DNA of 25,297 nt, taken from IMG/VR virus record IMGVR_UViG_3300027782_000336, positions 1 to 25,297 of that record, one strand, 5' to 3'. Shown piece by piece: positions 5,140 through 12,134 of the stretch. Position 1 is the first letter of the stretch. Each line of letters opens with the position of its first letter. Position numbers and translations under genes: made by a program. The stretch is from a virus. The notes under the pieces are model-generated. The model searched no databases. It had not been told where the DNA came from and was given only the letters and a program-made list of their open reading frames with translations.

Positions 5140-5973
5140 ATGGCAAAGCAAGCAACGAAGAGCGAAGTAGCAGTGGTTGAAGAGACCGGACCGTTGGCCC
5201 TCCCCGATTTCATGCGGGAAGACGCCGGTTTGGGCATGGAGGGCGTGGACCGGTCTAGCATGGCCATCCCCCGCCTTTCTCTGATGCACGCGACAAGCGT
5301 TCCTGTGGGTAATGGCGAGGCCAAGGCTGGCAATTTCTACCACACCAGCCTTCGCGAGGACTTGGGCGACGAGATCATCGTGGTCCCCGTCTACGCTGAG
5401 ACCGGATACGCCCTTTGGGACCCGACGGGGGAGGCTAACGCTCCCTTGGCCCGTGGTCGCCGTAACGAAAAGGGCATCTGGATCTGGGACCCGAGCAACA
5501 CCCAGTTCGACGTTATGGTTGGCGGCAAGAAGGAGATATGGGACACCAAGAGTTCAATCGCGGAGTCGCGTTTGACCCATTGGCCCAAGGGGAACCCACC
5601 GCCCCCGGGCAAGGAGTCCCTTAATTTCCTTTTCGTCATCCCCGGTAGCGGGTCTAACGCCTTTGGCGTGATGACTTTCCAGAAGTCTGCTTTCTCGATC
5701 GGAAAGAAGCTTAAGGAGAACATCCTGATGCGGTCTCATGGCGGGCCTTCCTTCGCCCTCAAGTATCGCATCAAGTCCGTCACCGTCACTGCCAGCAATG
5801 GCAAAAAGCACCTTGCCCCGGACTTCTCGTTCGTTGGCATTAACTCGGACGAGACTTCTTACAAGTTCTGCAAGAGCATGCACCAACAAGTGAGCAAGTC
5901 TGGTCTGTACGGAGTTGCTGAAGAAGTCGATCATGGCGAAGGAGACGCCGCCACGACCACAGTCGACTACTGA
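5140..5973 (+). CDS. probable replication accessory / ssDNA-binding protein
   Basis: This is a 277-residue protein starting at ATG 5140 behind AGAGAGAACCAAA. The N-terminus is disordered, then AIPRLSLMHATS and VGNGEAKAGNFYHTS precede EIIVVPVYAETGYALWDP. This order is shared by phage proteins usually lying just before a family A polymerase and predicted to have a single-strand-binding fold. A basic beta-rich middle follows (SNAFGVMTFQKSAF, IGKKLKEN), and the acidic C-terminus (EEVDHGEGDAATTTVDY) fits an SSB-like tail. No catalytic motif is seen. Role on the template strand beside the polymerase is inferred from position and composition. Confidence 0.5.
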   Translation: MAKQATKSEVAVVEETGPLALPDFMREDAGLGMEGVDRSSMAIPRLSLMHATSVPVGNGEAKAGNFYHTSLREDLGDEIIVVPVYAETGYALWDPTGEANAPLARGRRNEKGIWIWDPSNTQFDVMVGGKKEIWDTKSSIAESRLTHWPKGNPPPPGKESLNFLFVIPGSGSNAFGVMTFQKSAFSIGKKLKENILMRSHGGPSFALKYRIKSVTVTASNGKKHLAPDFSFVGINSDETSYKFCKSMHQQVSKSGLYGVAEEVDHGEGDAATTTVDY

Positions 5974-5979
5974 GCAAGG

Positions 5980-5998
5980 AGCGCGCGAGGGGCGCGCT
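5980..5998 (+). repeat. inverted repeat AGCGCGC-N5-GCGCGCT
   Basis: It has perfect 7-base arms around GAGGG and begins 7 bases after the stop of the accessory protein gene. It is the first of three consecutive hairpins in the 92-base gap before the polymerase gene. No T-run follows. It could be part of a terminator array, an RNA processing site or an origin. Confidence 0.5.
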
Positions 5999-5999
5999 T

Positions 6000-6016
6000 A
6001 AGGATCGAAAGTCCTT
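6000..6016 (+). repeat. small inverted repeat AAGGA-N7-TCCTT
   Basis: A 5-base stem with loop TCGAAAG sits directly between the two larger hairpins. On its own it would be unremarkable; it is listed because three adjacent stems fill the gap almost completely. Confidence 0.35.
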
Positions 6017-6017
6017 G

Positions 6018-6047
6018 GCCCCCGACGGCGTAGAGTCCGTCGGGGGC
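6018..6047 (+). terminator. 11-bp stem hairpin upstream of the polymerase gene
   Basis: GCCCCCGACGG (6018-6028) pairs without mismatch with CCGTCGGGGGC (6037-6047) around an 8-base loop. Only GTT follows, so an intrinsic terminator would lack a proper U-tract. The polymerase start is 19 bases downstream. It may reduce read-through from the early genes, protect the polymerase mRNA 5' end, or act as a replication signal. Confidence 0.5.
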
Positions 6048-6065
6048 GTTCACAGAGGGTTCTAA

Positions 6066-7850
6066 ATGTCTTTAATTGATGACGTATCGAACCGCATAGA
6101 GTGGGCGAGCGAGATTGTGGTCGACGTCGAGACTACTGGTCTTGACTGGAGAACCAACCAGATCTGCGGCTACGTCTTCTCCTTTGGCCCGCACCAAGAA
6201 GACTCCCTGTACCTACCCGTAAGGCACGAGAGGGGGCCTAATTACGACGCCGCGACGGTCAAGGCTATGATCCTGTCCCACCAGAAGCATCCCCGCCGAT
6301 GGATAGGCCACAACATGGCGTTCGATCTTGGCTTCCTGCACGCCGAGGGCATCAGCCTCAACGGTCCGATCGAAGATACGATGATCAACGCGGCTCTGCT
6401 TAACGAATTTCGCCGGTCCTTCTCGCTGGAGAGCTGCGCGGAGGAGGCCGGGGTCGTGGCAAAGAAGTCAAGCGAGATCAAGGCGCACATCGAGAAGACC
6501 TTTAACAAGGACTTTGGCCGCAACTACATGGGCCAGTATTGGCGCCTGTCGGCAGACGATCCGGTCGCCATCGAATACGCCACCGGCGACGGGGTGACGA
6601 CATGGCAGCTGTGGGAGAACCAGACCCACGACATCGACAAGCAGAGCCTCGATCGGGTGCACAAGGTTGAGTGCGACCTGATCCCCGTGTTAAACCGCAT
6701 GACGATGCGCGGCATCAAGATCAACGTCGATCGTCTGCACCGTCTGCGGGTGGTGATGGCCGAGACGCAGCAACGCGCCAAGGAGTCGCTTGGCGAAGAG
6801 GTCAACGTCAACTCGTCGGCCCAGATCCTGAGGCTTCACCAGAAGCATAATCTGTCGGGGTGGCCTACCACCGAAGCTGGCAACGCGTCATTCCCCGAGG
6901 AGTATCTGCGCACCACCGACATCGGTCGAAAGATCGTCGCCATCCGGAAGTCTACCCGCCTCCTTGAGGCCTTCATCGACCCGATGATTGACCGGCATCT
7001 GCACAATGGGCGGGTGCACGCCACGTTTAACCAGCTGCGGGGCGACACGTATGGGACCGTCACCGGTCGCCTGTCGTCGTCGAACCCCAACTTGCAGGCG
7101 GTTCCCAAGCGCGACGAAGACGCTGGTACTCTGTTCAGGTCCATATTTATCCCCGACGAGGGCATGGTCTGGGGCTCCGCCGACTACAGCCAGTGCGAAC
7201 CCCGGCTCCTCGCCCACTACTCGGGGTGCAAGGTCCTAGTAGACGGGTACAACCAGACCCCGTCGATCGATGCTCATACCGCCGTCGCCAAGGCAGCTAA
7301 TATCGACCGCCAATCCGGCAAGCGCCTTAACCAAGCCCTCCTGACGGGGGCCGGTAACAACAAGGCCGCTTTGATGCTAGAGAAGCCCATGGACGAGGCT
7401 CTAAAGATCGTCGACGCGTACTTCAATTCGATGCCCGAGATCAAGGACCTACAGCGGGACGCCTCGCGCCTCATGAAGAAGCGCGGTTTCGTCTTCTCGA
7501 TCCTTGGCCGCAAGTCTCGCCTCGAAAGGAAGGGCCTGGAGTACAAGGCGGTCAACCGCATTCTCCAGTGCTCGAACGCCGACATGATCAAGATCTCGAT
7601 GGTGAAGATCGACCAGATGTGCACCGAGATGGGCGGCATCGACATGCTTAACAACGTGCACGACTCCATTGACTTCCAATACGTGGAGGGCAACGAGGGT
7701 GCCTACAAGAAGGCGCTGGAGATCATGTGCGATTTCCCCGAGATCCGCGTACCGATCGAAGTAGAAGAGGACTCCGGACCCGATTGGGCATGGGCTTCCT
7801 ACGGCGAGAAGACGTGGCAAAAGATCATGTCCGATAGGGGCATGATATGA
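6066..7850 (+). CDS. dpoZ: family A DNA polymerase with 3'-5' exonuclease, DpoZ candidate
   Basis: The protein has 594 residues, the usual length for phage PolA without the 5'-3' nuclease. The exonuclease domain has all motifs: D20 and E22 (VVDVETTGLD), N83 and D87 (WIGHNMAFDLGF), Y171 and D175 (EYATGDGVT). The polymerase domain has TGRLSSSNPNLQAVPKR, motif A D373 (ADYSQCEPRLLAHY), motif B R415 to G430 and motif C H532-D533 (NVHDSIDF). Motif B reads RQSGKRLNQALLTGAG: R415 and K419 are kept, but the positions of E. coli F762 and Y766 are Q423 and T427. Motif C has HDS where HDE is usual. It copies the phage genome and, given purZ, mazZ and datZ downstream, is likely to favour dZTP over dATP (inference). 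The stop overlaps the next start. Confidence 0.85.
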   Translation: MSLIDDVSNRIEWASEIVVDVETTGLDWRTNQICGYVFSFGPHQEDSLYLPVRHERGPNYDAATVKAMILSHQKHPRRWIGHNMAFDLGFLHAEGISLNGPIEDTMINAALLNEFRRSFSLESCAEEAGVVAKKSSEIKAHIEKTFNKDFGRNYMGQYWRLSADDPVAIEYATGDGVTTWQLWENQTHDIDKQSLDRVHKVECDLIPVLNRMTMRGIKINVDRLHRLRVVMAETQQRAKESLGEEVNVNSSAQILRLHQKHNLSGWPTTEAGNASFPEEYLRTTDIGRKIVAIRKSTRLLEAFIDPMIDRHLHNGRVHATFNQLRGDTYGTVTGRLSSSNPNLQAVPKRDEDAGTLFRSIFIPDEGMVWGSADYSQCEPRLLAHYSGCKVLVDGYNQTPSIDAHTAVAKAANIDRQSGKRLNQALLTGAGNNKAALMLEKPMDEALKIVDAYFNSMPEIKDLQRDASRLMKKRGFVFSILGRKSRLERKGLEYKAVNRILQCSNADMIKISMVKIDQMCTEMGGIDMLNNVHDSIDFQYVEGNEGAYKKALEIMCDFPEIRVPIEVEEDSGPDWAWASYGEKTWQKIMSDRGMI

Positions 7851-8263
7851 ACGAGGTCGAGCACCAGAGAAAGGTAATGCAGGACTTCAAGGCAGCGTTC
7901 CCAAAGGCGTACGCCATCAAGATGTCTAATCGGTTTCTAGCCGGTATACCGGATCTGATGCTCAAGGCCCCCGGCCACGAAATACTGTTCGTGGAGATGA
8001 AGGTTACGGACTACAAGAAGAAAGGGTTCGTAAACGTCGATACCACGAGAATTCAGCAGGAAACCATGGCCAAGATGGGTATGGCTGGCATCCGTTGCGA
8101 GGTCTGGGTGGTAGTCACCAACGACGACGACTTGTACATGTTGCGGGTTCCACCCGAGGCCACTCGTGTGGAGTGCTCGATAGAGTCGCTGGCGAAGAAA
8201 GAGAAGAGGGGTCCTTGGCCCATCGTAGAATTTATCAACAACCCTGTAAGGATATACACATGA
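7847..8263 (+). CDS. VRR-NUC type PD-(D/E)XK nuclease
   Basis: This is a 138-residue protein with an ATGA overlap with the polymerase gene. The nuclease core is visible: helix glutamates E3/E5, a GIPDL motif with D36, then E50-x-K52 in LFVEMKVTD, with the QxxT/M helix (IQQETMAKMG) after it. This is the layout of VRR-NUC and Holliday-junction-resolvase-like phage nucleases, about 100-140 residues long. Likely roles are resolution of branched DNA, end processing or host DNA degradation. It lies between the polymerase and purZ, so it is co-translated with the base-modification genes. Substrate is unknown. Confidence 0.75.
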   Translation: MNEVEHQRKVMQDFKAAFPKAYAIKMSNRFLAGIPDLMLKAPGHEILFVEMKVTDYKKKGFVNVDTTRIQQETMAKMGMAGIRCEVWVVVTNDDDLYMLRVPPEATRVECSIESLAKKEKRGPWPIVEFINNPVRIYT

Positions 8264-9372
8264 GCAGCTTTCTAACGCGTGGCAAGGCTAGCGTAGTGAT
8301 CGACGGACAGTTCGGCAGCACCGGCAAAGGTCTTGCCGCCGCGTACCAAGTAGCCCAGATGGACAAAGACCATCCGGACCACAACTGGTCGTTCACCGTC
8401 TGCACCACGAACGCGGCCCCCAACGCTGGTCACACCACCGTTCTACCAGACGGCACCAAGTTCATTACTTTCCATATGCCGACGATGGGCGTCCTGAAGA
8501 AAGACTCGATGATTTACCTTAATGCCGGGGCCATCATCGATATAGAGATGCTAGAAGAGGAGATAAACACCCTTGACATCGATTTTCGCCGAGTCGTAAT
8601 CCACCCCAACGCGGCTGTCATTACTCAGGAAGACAAAGACTACGAAAAGGACAAGTCGTCTGGGGCCACCCAGATCGCGTCTACCCAGAAGGGTGTTGGT
8701 CGCGCTCTGGCCCGCAAGATCATGCGGGAGGGCGTGACGGCCAAGGACTACACAAAGCACCTGTCCTACCTTGGTATGTCCGTTAGAGCCATAGACCTTA
8801 ACGACGTGATGGAAAAAGGCTACGCCGTTTGCGTCGAGACGCCGCAGGGCATGGGTCTGTCCCTCAATAATGGCTTTCACCCGCACTGCACATCGCGCGA
8901 AGTCTCGGTATCGCAGTCGCTGTCCGATGCGGGAGTCCACCCCTCCTACTTGCATAAGACCCTGATGACCGCAAGAACGTACCCAATTCGCGTTGGCAAC
9001 ATCGTCGACGAGAACGGCGCGACCATTGGGTACTCCGGCGGGGTGTACGACGACCAGCACGAGTTGAACTGGGAGGACTTCCCCAACGTGGAGCCCGAGC
9101 GCACGACCGTTACCAAGCGCGTTCGCCGCATCTTCACGTTCTCGGAGATGCAGTACAGGGAGTCCATCGCGCGACTTCGCCCAGACATCGTCCATTTAGG
9201 GTTCTGCGACTATCTCCTAAATGAGGCGGAGTTGGTCAAGATCCTTAACAAGATGATGGTGGCGCACGCATACTACGGGGTGAAGCCCCAGATAGTCTAC
9301 TCGTTCGGCCCCTGCACGACAGACGTCCTGTCGCTTCACGACGCAGTCGAAAGACTGTCCAATGGCAACTAG
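8260..9372 (+). CDS. purZ: PurZ, 2-amino-2'-deoxyadenylosuccinate synthase
   Basis: The protein has 370 residues. ATG 8260 lies within the end of the nuclease gene (AAGGATATACACATG); an open extension to 8095 lies inside that gene and has no RBS. The adenylosuccinate synthetase fold is clear: VVIDGQFGSTGKGL (residues 12-25) stands for PurA's VVVLGTQWGDEGKGK, NAGHT is at 55-59 with the catalytic His58, then GAIIDIEMLEEEI, STQKGVGRA and ETPQGMGL before HCTSREVSVSQ. PurA's catalytic Asp of GDEGKG is Ser20 here, the change associated with PurZ, which accepts dGMP. It is shorter than PurA (about 430). Reaction: dGMP + Asp + ATP gives N6-succino-2-amino-dAMP, the first committed step to Z. A salvage-type PurA is the less likely alternative, because mazZ and datZ follow. 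Confidence 0.88.
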   Translation: MSSFLTRGKASVVIDGQFGSTGKGLAAAYQVAQMDKDHPDHNWSFTVCTTNAAPNAGHTTVLPDGTKFITFHMPTMGVLKKDSMIYLNAGAIIDIEMLEEEINTLDIDFRRVVIHPNAAVITQEDKDYEKDKSSGATQIASTQKGVGRALARKIMREGVTAKDYTKHLSYLGMSVRAIDLNDVMEKGYAVCVETPQGMGLSLNNGFHPHCTSREVSVSQSLSDAGVHPSYLHKTLMTARTYPIRVGNIVDENGATIGYSGGVYDDQHELNWEDFPNVEPERTTVTKRVRRIFTFSEMQYRESIARLRPDIVHLGFCDYLLNEAELVKILNKMMVAHAYYGVKPQIVYSFGPCTTDVLSLHDAVERLSNGN

Positions 9373-9667
9373 TATCCGCCCAGAGGTGGCGTACTTCGCC
9401 GAGATGATGGAGCTAAAGCTCAAAAAGCGCGACGGATACGGGGGGTGGGACCACCTCCCCCTTGAATACCTAAGGGAGAAGCTTCAAGCAGAGGTCCGAG
9501 AGCTGGAGATTTCCCTCAGGTACGAGCCCACTAACGAAGTAATGAATGAATGCATCGACGTAGCCAATTATTGCATGTTCATATGGGACATTCTAGCCAA
9601 AGGCAAAGATAATCGCGAAAATCTAGTGTCGCGGGGGAGCAAGCAAGATGCGAATGAAGCCGGATAA
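9362..9667 (+). CDS. mazZ: MazZ-like (d)GTP pyrophosphohydrolase
   Basis: The protein has 101 residues and begins at ATG 9362, 11 bases inside the end of purZ. The MazG-type metal-binding pattern is visible: E44-V-R-E47 (LQAEVRELEISL) and E63-C-I-D66 (NECIDVANYCMF), with GGWDHLPLEYLREK before it. MazZ in Z-phages converts dGTP to dGMP and pyrophosphate, providing the PurZ substrate. Plain MazG-like housekeeping activity cannot be excluded from sequence alone, but placement between purZ and datZ is the arrangement expected for the Z pathway. The last 20 residues (RENLVSRGSKQDANEAG) are probably disordered. Confidence 0.75.
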   Translation: MATSIRPEVAYFAEMMELKLKKRDGYGGWDHLPLEYLREKLQAEVRELEISLRYEPTNEVMNECIDVANYCMFIWDILAKGKDNRENLVSRGSKQDANEAG

Positions 9668-10238
9668 GCCATTTACAGCCGACTTTCGGGACGTGGCGTA
9701 CGTACCGAGGTGGGCGATCGCCCGACGCATCCGCCAGCAGTACCTAGCGGAGCACTCGTACTTCACCGCCGTCTACGCGGACCAGATCGCCCGCACGATA
9801 GGCTGGGACGGCAGCTACGAAGAGCTGTTTAGATACGCGCTGTACCACGATCTGGACGAGACGATCACGGGCGACATACCTGGCCCCGCTAAAAGGGCTG
9901 CTTGGTGCAAGGAGAAGGGCGGGGACGCCATTTTGCCGGTCATGACCGCCAAATTTGGCTTGGACGTCATGCATACCCGCCTCGTGGCCACGGACGAGAT
10001 CCGGGCCATACTGTCCGTAGCGGACTCTATCGAGGAAGTCTGCTACCTGACCGAGGAGCTGCTGCTGGGCAACGTCTGGGTATCTCCAGTAGTGAAGGAA
10101 GCTCAGCAAAGGCTAAAGTTGCGGTGGATGAAGCTACCCGCCACGACTGAGGACCTAGAGGCTCTATGGAAGGAGCATGCTAACGAGTTGTGCCTAAGGC
10201 AGCATGCCCCGCCCACCCTTTTAATGGACGAGCTATGA
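9648..10238 (+). CDS. datZ: DatZ-like HD-domain dATP triphosphohydrolase
   Basis: This is a 196-residue HD-domain protein. ATG 9648 follows GGGGGAG at 9633-9639; ATG 9654 is possible. Metal ligands of the YfbR/DatZ group are all present: R21-W22, H36 (YLAEHSYFTA), H67-D68 with E71 (ALYHDLDETITGD) and D126 (SVADSIEEV). DatZ removes dATP from the nucleotide pool so that only dZTP is left for pairing with T. YfbR-type 5'-nucleotidase activity on dNMP is the alternative. It overlaps mazZ by 20 bases and the helicase by 4, so expression with purZ and mazZ is certain to be linked. Confidence 0.78.
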   Translation: MRMKPDKPFTADFRDVAYVPRWAIARRIRQQYLAEHSYFTAVYADQIARTIGWDGSYEELFRYALYHDLDETITGDIPGPAKRAAWCKEKGGDAILPVMTAKFGLDVMHTRLVATDEIRAILSVADSIEEVCYLTEELLLGNVWVSPVVKEAQQRLKLRWMKLPATTEDLEALWKEHANELCLRQHAPPTLLMDEL

Positions 10239-11596
10239 CAGACTGGCCCTTCAACATGCCACCACTGCCGGTTCAGGCAGAGGCGCTAAAGCAATCCGAC
10301 GAGATGCGCGGGTTTGCATTTTTCATGGAGCCCGGTATGGGTAAGACCGGAACGGTCATGGCCGAGTTCACCGATTTGGCCAAAAAGGAGGAGGTAGACC
10401 TACTTCTGGTGATCTGCCCCAACAATTTGCGGGCCAACTGGAGGTCCGAGGCCGAGAAGATGGGGTTCGAGTACGAAGTAGCCATATTTCCCGAGCCCGC
10501 GCCAAAGCTTGGGATGTGGATCGTTAACTACGAGAAGATGATAAGCAAGTCTTTCGACGAGATATACTCGGAGGTTAAGGACCGAGATTTCTACGCCGTC
10601 TGCGACGAGAGCCACCGCATTAAGAACTTCAAGGCTAAGGTGTCCAAGGCGGTTATATACATGTTCGACCACGCCAAGGTCAAGCGGGTGATGACCGGGA
10701 CCCCGATGGCGAACAACGTCGTCGACCTCTGGGCGCAGCTCCGGGCCATAAACAAGCACGGCGGTCACCGCAGCCCCTACACTTTCCGCAACCGGTTCGG
10801 CGTAATGGGCGGTTGGATGGGCAAGCAGATCGTCGGCATGCAAAGGGGCGCCGAGCTTAAGGAGATGCTGGCGGAGTGCTCCTTCACCGCCAAGAAGAAG
10901 GAGTGGATGGCGTCTCTCCCACCCAAGGCCTACTACACGCTTGGCTACGAGATGAACATCGACCAACGCCGGTTCTACAAGCAGATCATGAAGGACCGGT
11001 TTCTGGCGATCGACGACAAGGAAGTCACCGCCCAAATGGTGATTACCGCCCTGATGAAGATGCAGCAGATCACCAGCGGGTTCATGATCGACGACGACCA
11101 GAAAGTGATACACCTTTGCGAACCCGGCAAGAACCCGAAAATCGAGGCCATTAAAGACATAATCGAGGACATACCGGGAAAGGCCATCATATTTGGCCAC
11201 TACCGCGAGACTATCAATATGCTCGAAAGGGCGTTGGGGCCTTACGACCCGTTGGTGATCCGTGGCGGCATGGACAAGGACGACGTCTCCGACATCGTGT
11301 CCTGCTTTAACAAGCGCGATGACCAGCGGGTGATAATAGCCCAGACGTCGACGGCCAAAGAGGGCCTAACTTTGCTGGGGACCGTTAACGTGCCGTGCTG
11401 CACGACCATCTTCGCCGAGAACAGCTATAGCATAATCGACCGCACGCAAGCGGAAGACAGGAACCACCGCCACGGGCAAGTGTCGGACCAGGTTTCCTAC
11501 TACGACATGGCGGGGAGCCCGATCGAGGCCAAGATCATCAAGGCGCTCCAAGACAAGAAGGATCTGGTCAAGGTAGTAATGGAGGTCAGGAAGTAA
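10235..11596 (+). CDS. SNF2-type DEAD/DEAH helicase
   Basis: The protein has 453 residues. ATG 10235 overlaps the datZ stop (ATGA); the longer open frame lies within datZ. Motifs: Q14 in LPVQAEAL, Walker A with K37 (MEPGMGKTGT), Walker B DESH at 124-127 (CDESHRIKNF), motif III MTGTPMANN, then the C-terminal RecA domain with IIFGHYRETINML, STAKEGLTLLG and motif VI DRTQAEDRNHRHGQ. These are the SWI2/SNF2 signatures found in many phage replication helicases. It would move along or remodel duplex DNA, perhaps opening the more stable Z:T pairs (three hydrogen bonds) during replication, which is inference. No separate DnaB-type helicase is in the window. Confidence 0.85.
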   Translation: MTDWPFNMPPLPVQAEALKQSDEMRGFAFFMEPGMGKTGTVMAEFTDLAKKEEVDLLLVICPNNLRANWRSEAEKMGFEYEVAIFPEPAPKLGMWIVNYEKMISKSFDEIYSEVKDRDFYAVCDESHRIKNFKAKVSKAVIYMFDHAKVKRVMTGTPMANNVVDLWAQLRAINKHGGHRSPYTFRNRFGVMGGWMGKQIVGMQRGAELKEMLAECSFTAKKKEWMASLPPKAYYTLGYEMNIDQRRFYKQIMKDRFLAIDDKEVTAQMVITALMKMQQITSGFMIDDDQKVIHLCEPGKNPKIEAIKDIIEDIPGKAIIFGHYRETINMLERALGPYDPLVIRGGMDKDDVSDIVSCFNKRDDQRVIIAQTSTAKEGLTLLGTVNVPCCTTIFAENSYSIIDRTQAEDRNHRHGQVSDQVSYYDMAGSPIEAKIIKALQDKKDLVKVVMEVRK

Positions 11597-11781
11597 TGTC
11601 GGAAAGAATGAAGAAATACATGGAGTCCCAGAAGGAGAGGGGCTTTAAGTTAGTCTCAGTATGGGTGCCGGAAGAGAAGGCCGATGGCCTGAGAAGGACC
11701 GCCGAGAGGTGGAGAAGACAAACCGGCCACATCACTGTTCGCGCCAATATGCTTTACCGTAAGAAGAGGACCTCGAAATGA
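11596..11781 (+). CDS. small RHH-like protein
   Basis: This is a 61-residue basic protein whose ATG shares a base with the helicase TAA. The text ERMKKYMESQKERGFKLVSVWVPEEKADGLRRTAERWRR resembles short ribbon-helix-helix or MazE/DUF3018-like proteins of proteobacteria: a strand with VSVWVP followed by a helix. That fold binds DNA as a dimer. The C-terminus (LYRKKRTSK) is strongly basic. No partner toxin gene is adjacent. A regulatory role is likely but not proven. Confidence 0.5.
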   Translation: MSERMKKYMESQKERGFKLVSVWVPEEKADGLRRTAERWRRQTGHITVRANMLYRKKRTSK

Positions 11782-12134
11782 ACACCATCAATCACCACAT
11801 CCTGAGCGAAGCCATCCGCGTCACCACCGATCGCCCCAACACCCACGGGGACTCCGAGGCGAACTTCAACCACACCGCTAATTTGTGGTCGGCTTATCTC
11901 GGGTTTAAAATTTCTGCTGCGGACGTCTGCCAAATGCAGGTGCTGGCCAAGATGTCTCGGTCCAAGGTTGGCAACGCTAACCACTCGGACCACTACATTG
12001 ACCAAGCAGGTTATTCCTCGCTTGCTGGTAGAATGGCTATGGTAGCGCCCGTAAATCTGTGCAAGCTGGAAAAGGAGATGAAACAGGCAGTTGTAGAGAC
12101 ATCCCAAAAAGAGGAAATACAGGAGAAATCATGA
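11778..12134 (+). CDS. DUF6378 family phage protein
   Basis: This is a 118-residue protein with an ATGA overlap. HHILSEAIRVTT, then a HGDSEANFNHTANLWSAYLG stretch, ISAADVCQMQVLAKMSR and HSDHYIDQAGYSSLA follow the DUF6378 pattern ('IL.EA..LT.GDR...YG.PE.NF..IA.LW..YLG...T..DVA..M.LLKIAR....D..VDIAGYAA'). The family is widespread in phages and helical; it may relate to MazG-like nucleotide hydrolases, since the GD..E..F and D..DIAGY positions are acidic. Function is not established. The TSQKEEIQEKS end is read through the RBS of the lysin gene. Confidence 0.7.
   Translation: MNTINHHILSEAIRVTTDRPNTHGDSEANFNHTANLWSAYLGFKISAADVCQMQVLAKMSRSKVGNANHSDHYIDQAGYSSLAGRMAMVAPVNLCKLEKEMKQAVVETSQKEEIQEKS

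Noticed and set aside
8573-8602. TTGACA inside purZ as an internal promoter
   Set aside because: No acceptable -10 hexamer at 16-18 bases and no GTGG spacer end as in the three early promoters.
8551-9195. Long antisense open frame (214 codons) opposite purZ
   Set aside because: It lies fully within a gene with clear PurZ motifs, has no RBS, and its composition (Val/Leu/Arg/Gly-rich) is what a GC-rich gene's complement gives.
8260-9372. Ordinary adenylosuccinate synthetase (PurA)
   Set aside because: The catalytic Asp is Ser, the protein is about 60 residues shorter, and mazZ- and datZ-like genes follow directly.
10400-11200. 266-codon antisense frame opposite the helicase
   Set aside because: It overlaps conserved Walker and SNF2 motifs on the other strand, and its His/Leu/Val-rich text has no recognisable domain.
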